This document shows positions 16,019-16,525 of a stretch of DNA of 16,525 nucleotides, piece after piece. The notes beneath the pieces were generated by a model that saw only the letters and a program-made list of their open reading frames with translations, searched no databases and was not told the origin of the DNA. The translations under genes and the position numbers were made by a program. The DNA is from JAZDRH01 sp047470865. GTDB lineage: Bacteria; Pseudomonadota; Gammaproteobacteria; Pseudomonadales; Pseudomonadaceae. Numbering within the stretch: the first letter of the stretch is position 1; the number at the start of each line of letters is the position of its first letter. The stretch covers positions 1 through 16,525 of the forward strand of contig NZ_JAZDRH010000040.1 of the NCBI RefSeq assembly GCF_047470865.1, read 5' to 3'.

Positions 16019-16417
16019 CTATTGAAAAATAATGATTCTACTTTGCTGGCTTTTTGGTAATGAATTAATATGATTAATAATAATATTTTGATATTTCTTA
16101 TCAAAAAAACTAATATCCATAGGAACAAAATCAGCTTTCTTTAAGTGGTCTTGTATACCTATAATATTTTTCGGCCAGTTCCTCTCAAAATTCTGATTAA
16201 GCATACCTGCTTGATGTGCATCTTTAGGTGAATAAAACATATCTACCGTCTTTCCTTTATTCATACCTGATGTAATTACAAAGTCAGCACTTATACCATG
16301 GGCATGGGCCACTCTTTCTAACTTTCCAACAAGGACATATTCCATCTGTGCTGCAATAGCTGCTTTCTTGCTTGCTTTGGCTGGTTTTGTAGCCAATACC
16401 CGTTTCTGCTTTAGCAA
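16019..16417 (-). CDS. Orphan C-terminal toxin domain, CdiA/Rhs-like
   Basis: The 132-residue frame has a basic, Ala/Lys-rich N-terminal linker (KPAKASKKAAIAAQ) and then a compact domain. The domain contains LERVAHAHGISADFVITSG, MNKGKTVDMFY, an IQDHLKKADFVPMD segment and LPKSQQSRIIIF at the end. I recall this pattern from C-terminal toxin domains of CdiA/FHA-type polymorphic toxins, some of which are RNases. The activity here is not shown. The only starts are TTG at 16415-16417 or the ATG at residue 24, both without a good ribosome site. The same frame continues upstream past a TAA (16430-16432) into more coding-like sequence. It therefore looks like the severed 3' end of a larger toxin gene, or a displaced toxin cassette, with its immunity gene still attached. 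Confidence 0.6.
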   Translation of the reverse strand: MLKQKRVLATKPAKASKKAAIAAQMEYVLVGKLERVAHAHGISADFVITSGMNKGKTVDMFYSPKDAHQAGMLNQNFERNWPKNIIGIQDHLKKADFVPMDISFFDKKYQNIIINHINSLPKSQQSRIIIFQ

Positions 16418-16429
16418 GGACGCCGTAGC

Positions 16430-16525
16430 TTAGGTCGCTATAGGCTTGGTAGCCTTGCGCATTTTAGCTTTACATTCCTTGCTATTTTTGAAAGCTTCTT
16501 CAATAACGATAGCGGCAGATGAAGT
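16430..16525 (-). pseudogene. Upstream part of the toxin gene, ending in a nonsense codon
   Basis: In the same frame as the toxin domain, the window edge reads SSAAIVIEEAFKNSKECKAK then MRKATKPIAT and a TAA at 16430-16432. The frame resumes at once as ATASLLKQKRV. The Lys/Ala/Thr-rich ATKP motif appears on both sides of the stop (ATKPIAT and ATKPAKA), so one continuous linker was probably cut by a single nonsense change. The 5' end lies outside the window. Confidence 0.4.

Noticed and set aside
15919..16128. A 69-residue minus-strand frame spanning the toxin/immunity junction
   Set aside because: It overlaps both genes in another frame, has no good ribosome site and reads as low-complexity Ile/Leu-rich translation of AT-rich DNA.

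Overview
The window looks like a chromosomal segment from a gammaproteobacterium, most plausibly a low-GC member or relative of the Pseudomonadaceae. The basis is the run dnaE-accA-tilS-pyrG-kdsA-eno-ftsB-ispD, all on the minus strand, which is the order I know from Pseudomonas. A DnaE of 1173 residues and a tandem tRNA-Ala(GGC)/tRNA-Glu(TTC) array agree with this. The genus is inference; no 16S or other marker is present.

Layout, left to right. 1-1100 is AT-rich with no intact gene. It holds two decayed pieces: a minus-strand remnant of two overlapping small genes (118-431) and a plus-strand remnant of an IS3-family transposase (about 624-1001). 1104-1588 is a four-gene tRNA array (Ala-Glu-Ala-Glu, transcribed leftwards) with a near-ideal sigma70 promoter at 1607-1635 and an intrinsic terminator at 1104-1135. 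1682-4144 carries an ABC exporter half-transporter and a cytoplasmic DsbA/FrnE-like thiol protein. 4174-15156 is the conserved housekeeping block: isoprenoid precursor synthesis (ispD), division (ftsB), glycolysis (eno), Kdo synthesis (kdsA), CTP synthesis (pyrG), tRNA-Ile2 lysidinylation (tilS), fatty-acid synthesis (accA) and replication (dnaE). 15157-15644 is the dnaE leader plus a frameshifted IS30-family transposase remnant. 15645-16525 is a toxin/immunity-like pair resembling the 3' end of a CDI/Rhs-type polymorphic toxin locus. An in-frame TAA separates the toxin domain from the upstream coding sequence, which runs off the window.

The conserved genes are tightly packed. ftsB/ispD overlap by ATGA, pyrG/kdsA are 4 nt apart and kdsA/eno 42 nt apart. 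Control elements sit at the larger gaps: a strong intrinsic terminator between eno and ftsB, a terminator-like hairpin in the tilS-pyrG gap, and an 11-bp hairpin just ahead of a GTG-started tilS. Several genes have longer open frames than the protein family supports; I chose the internal starts for eno, pyrG, ftsB and dnaE.

The most unusual material is at the two AT-rich ends, where decayed mobile elements and small accessory genes flank an otherwise ordinary core. I do not see a complete novel system. The best lead is the orphan toxin/immunity pair at the right edge.
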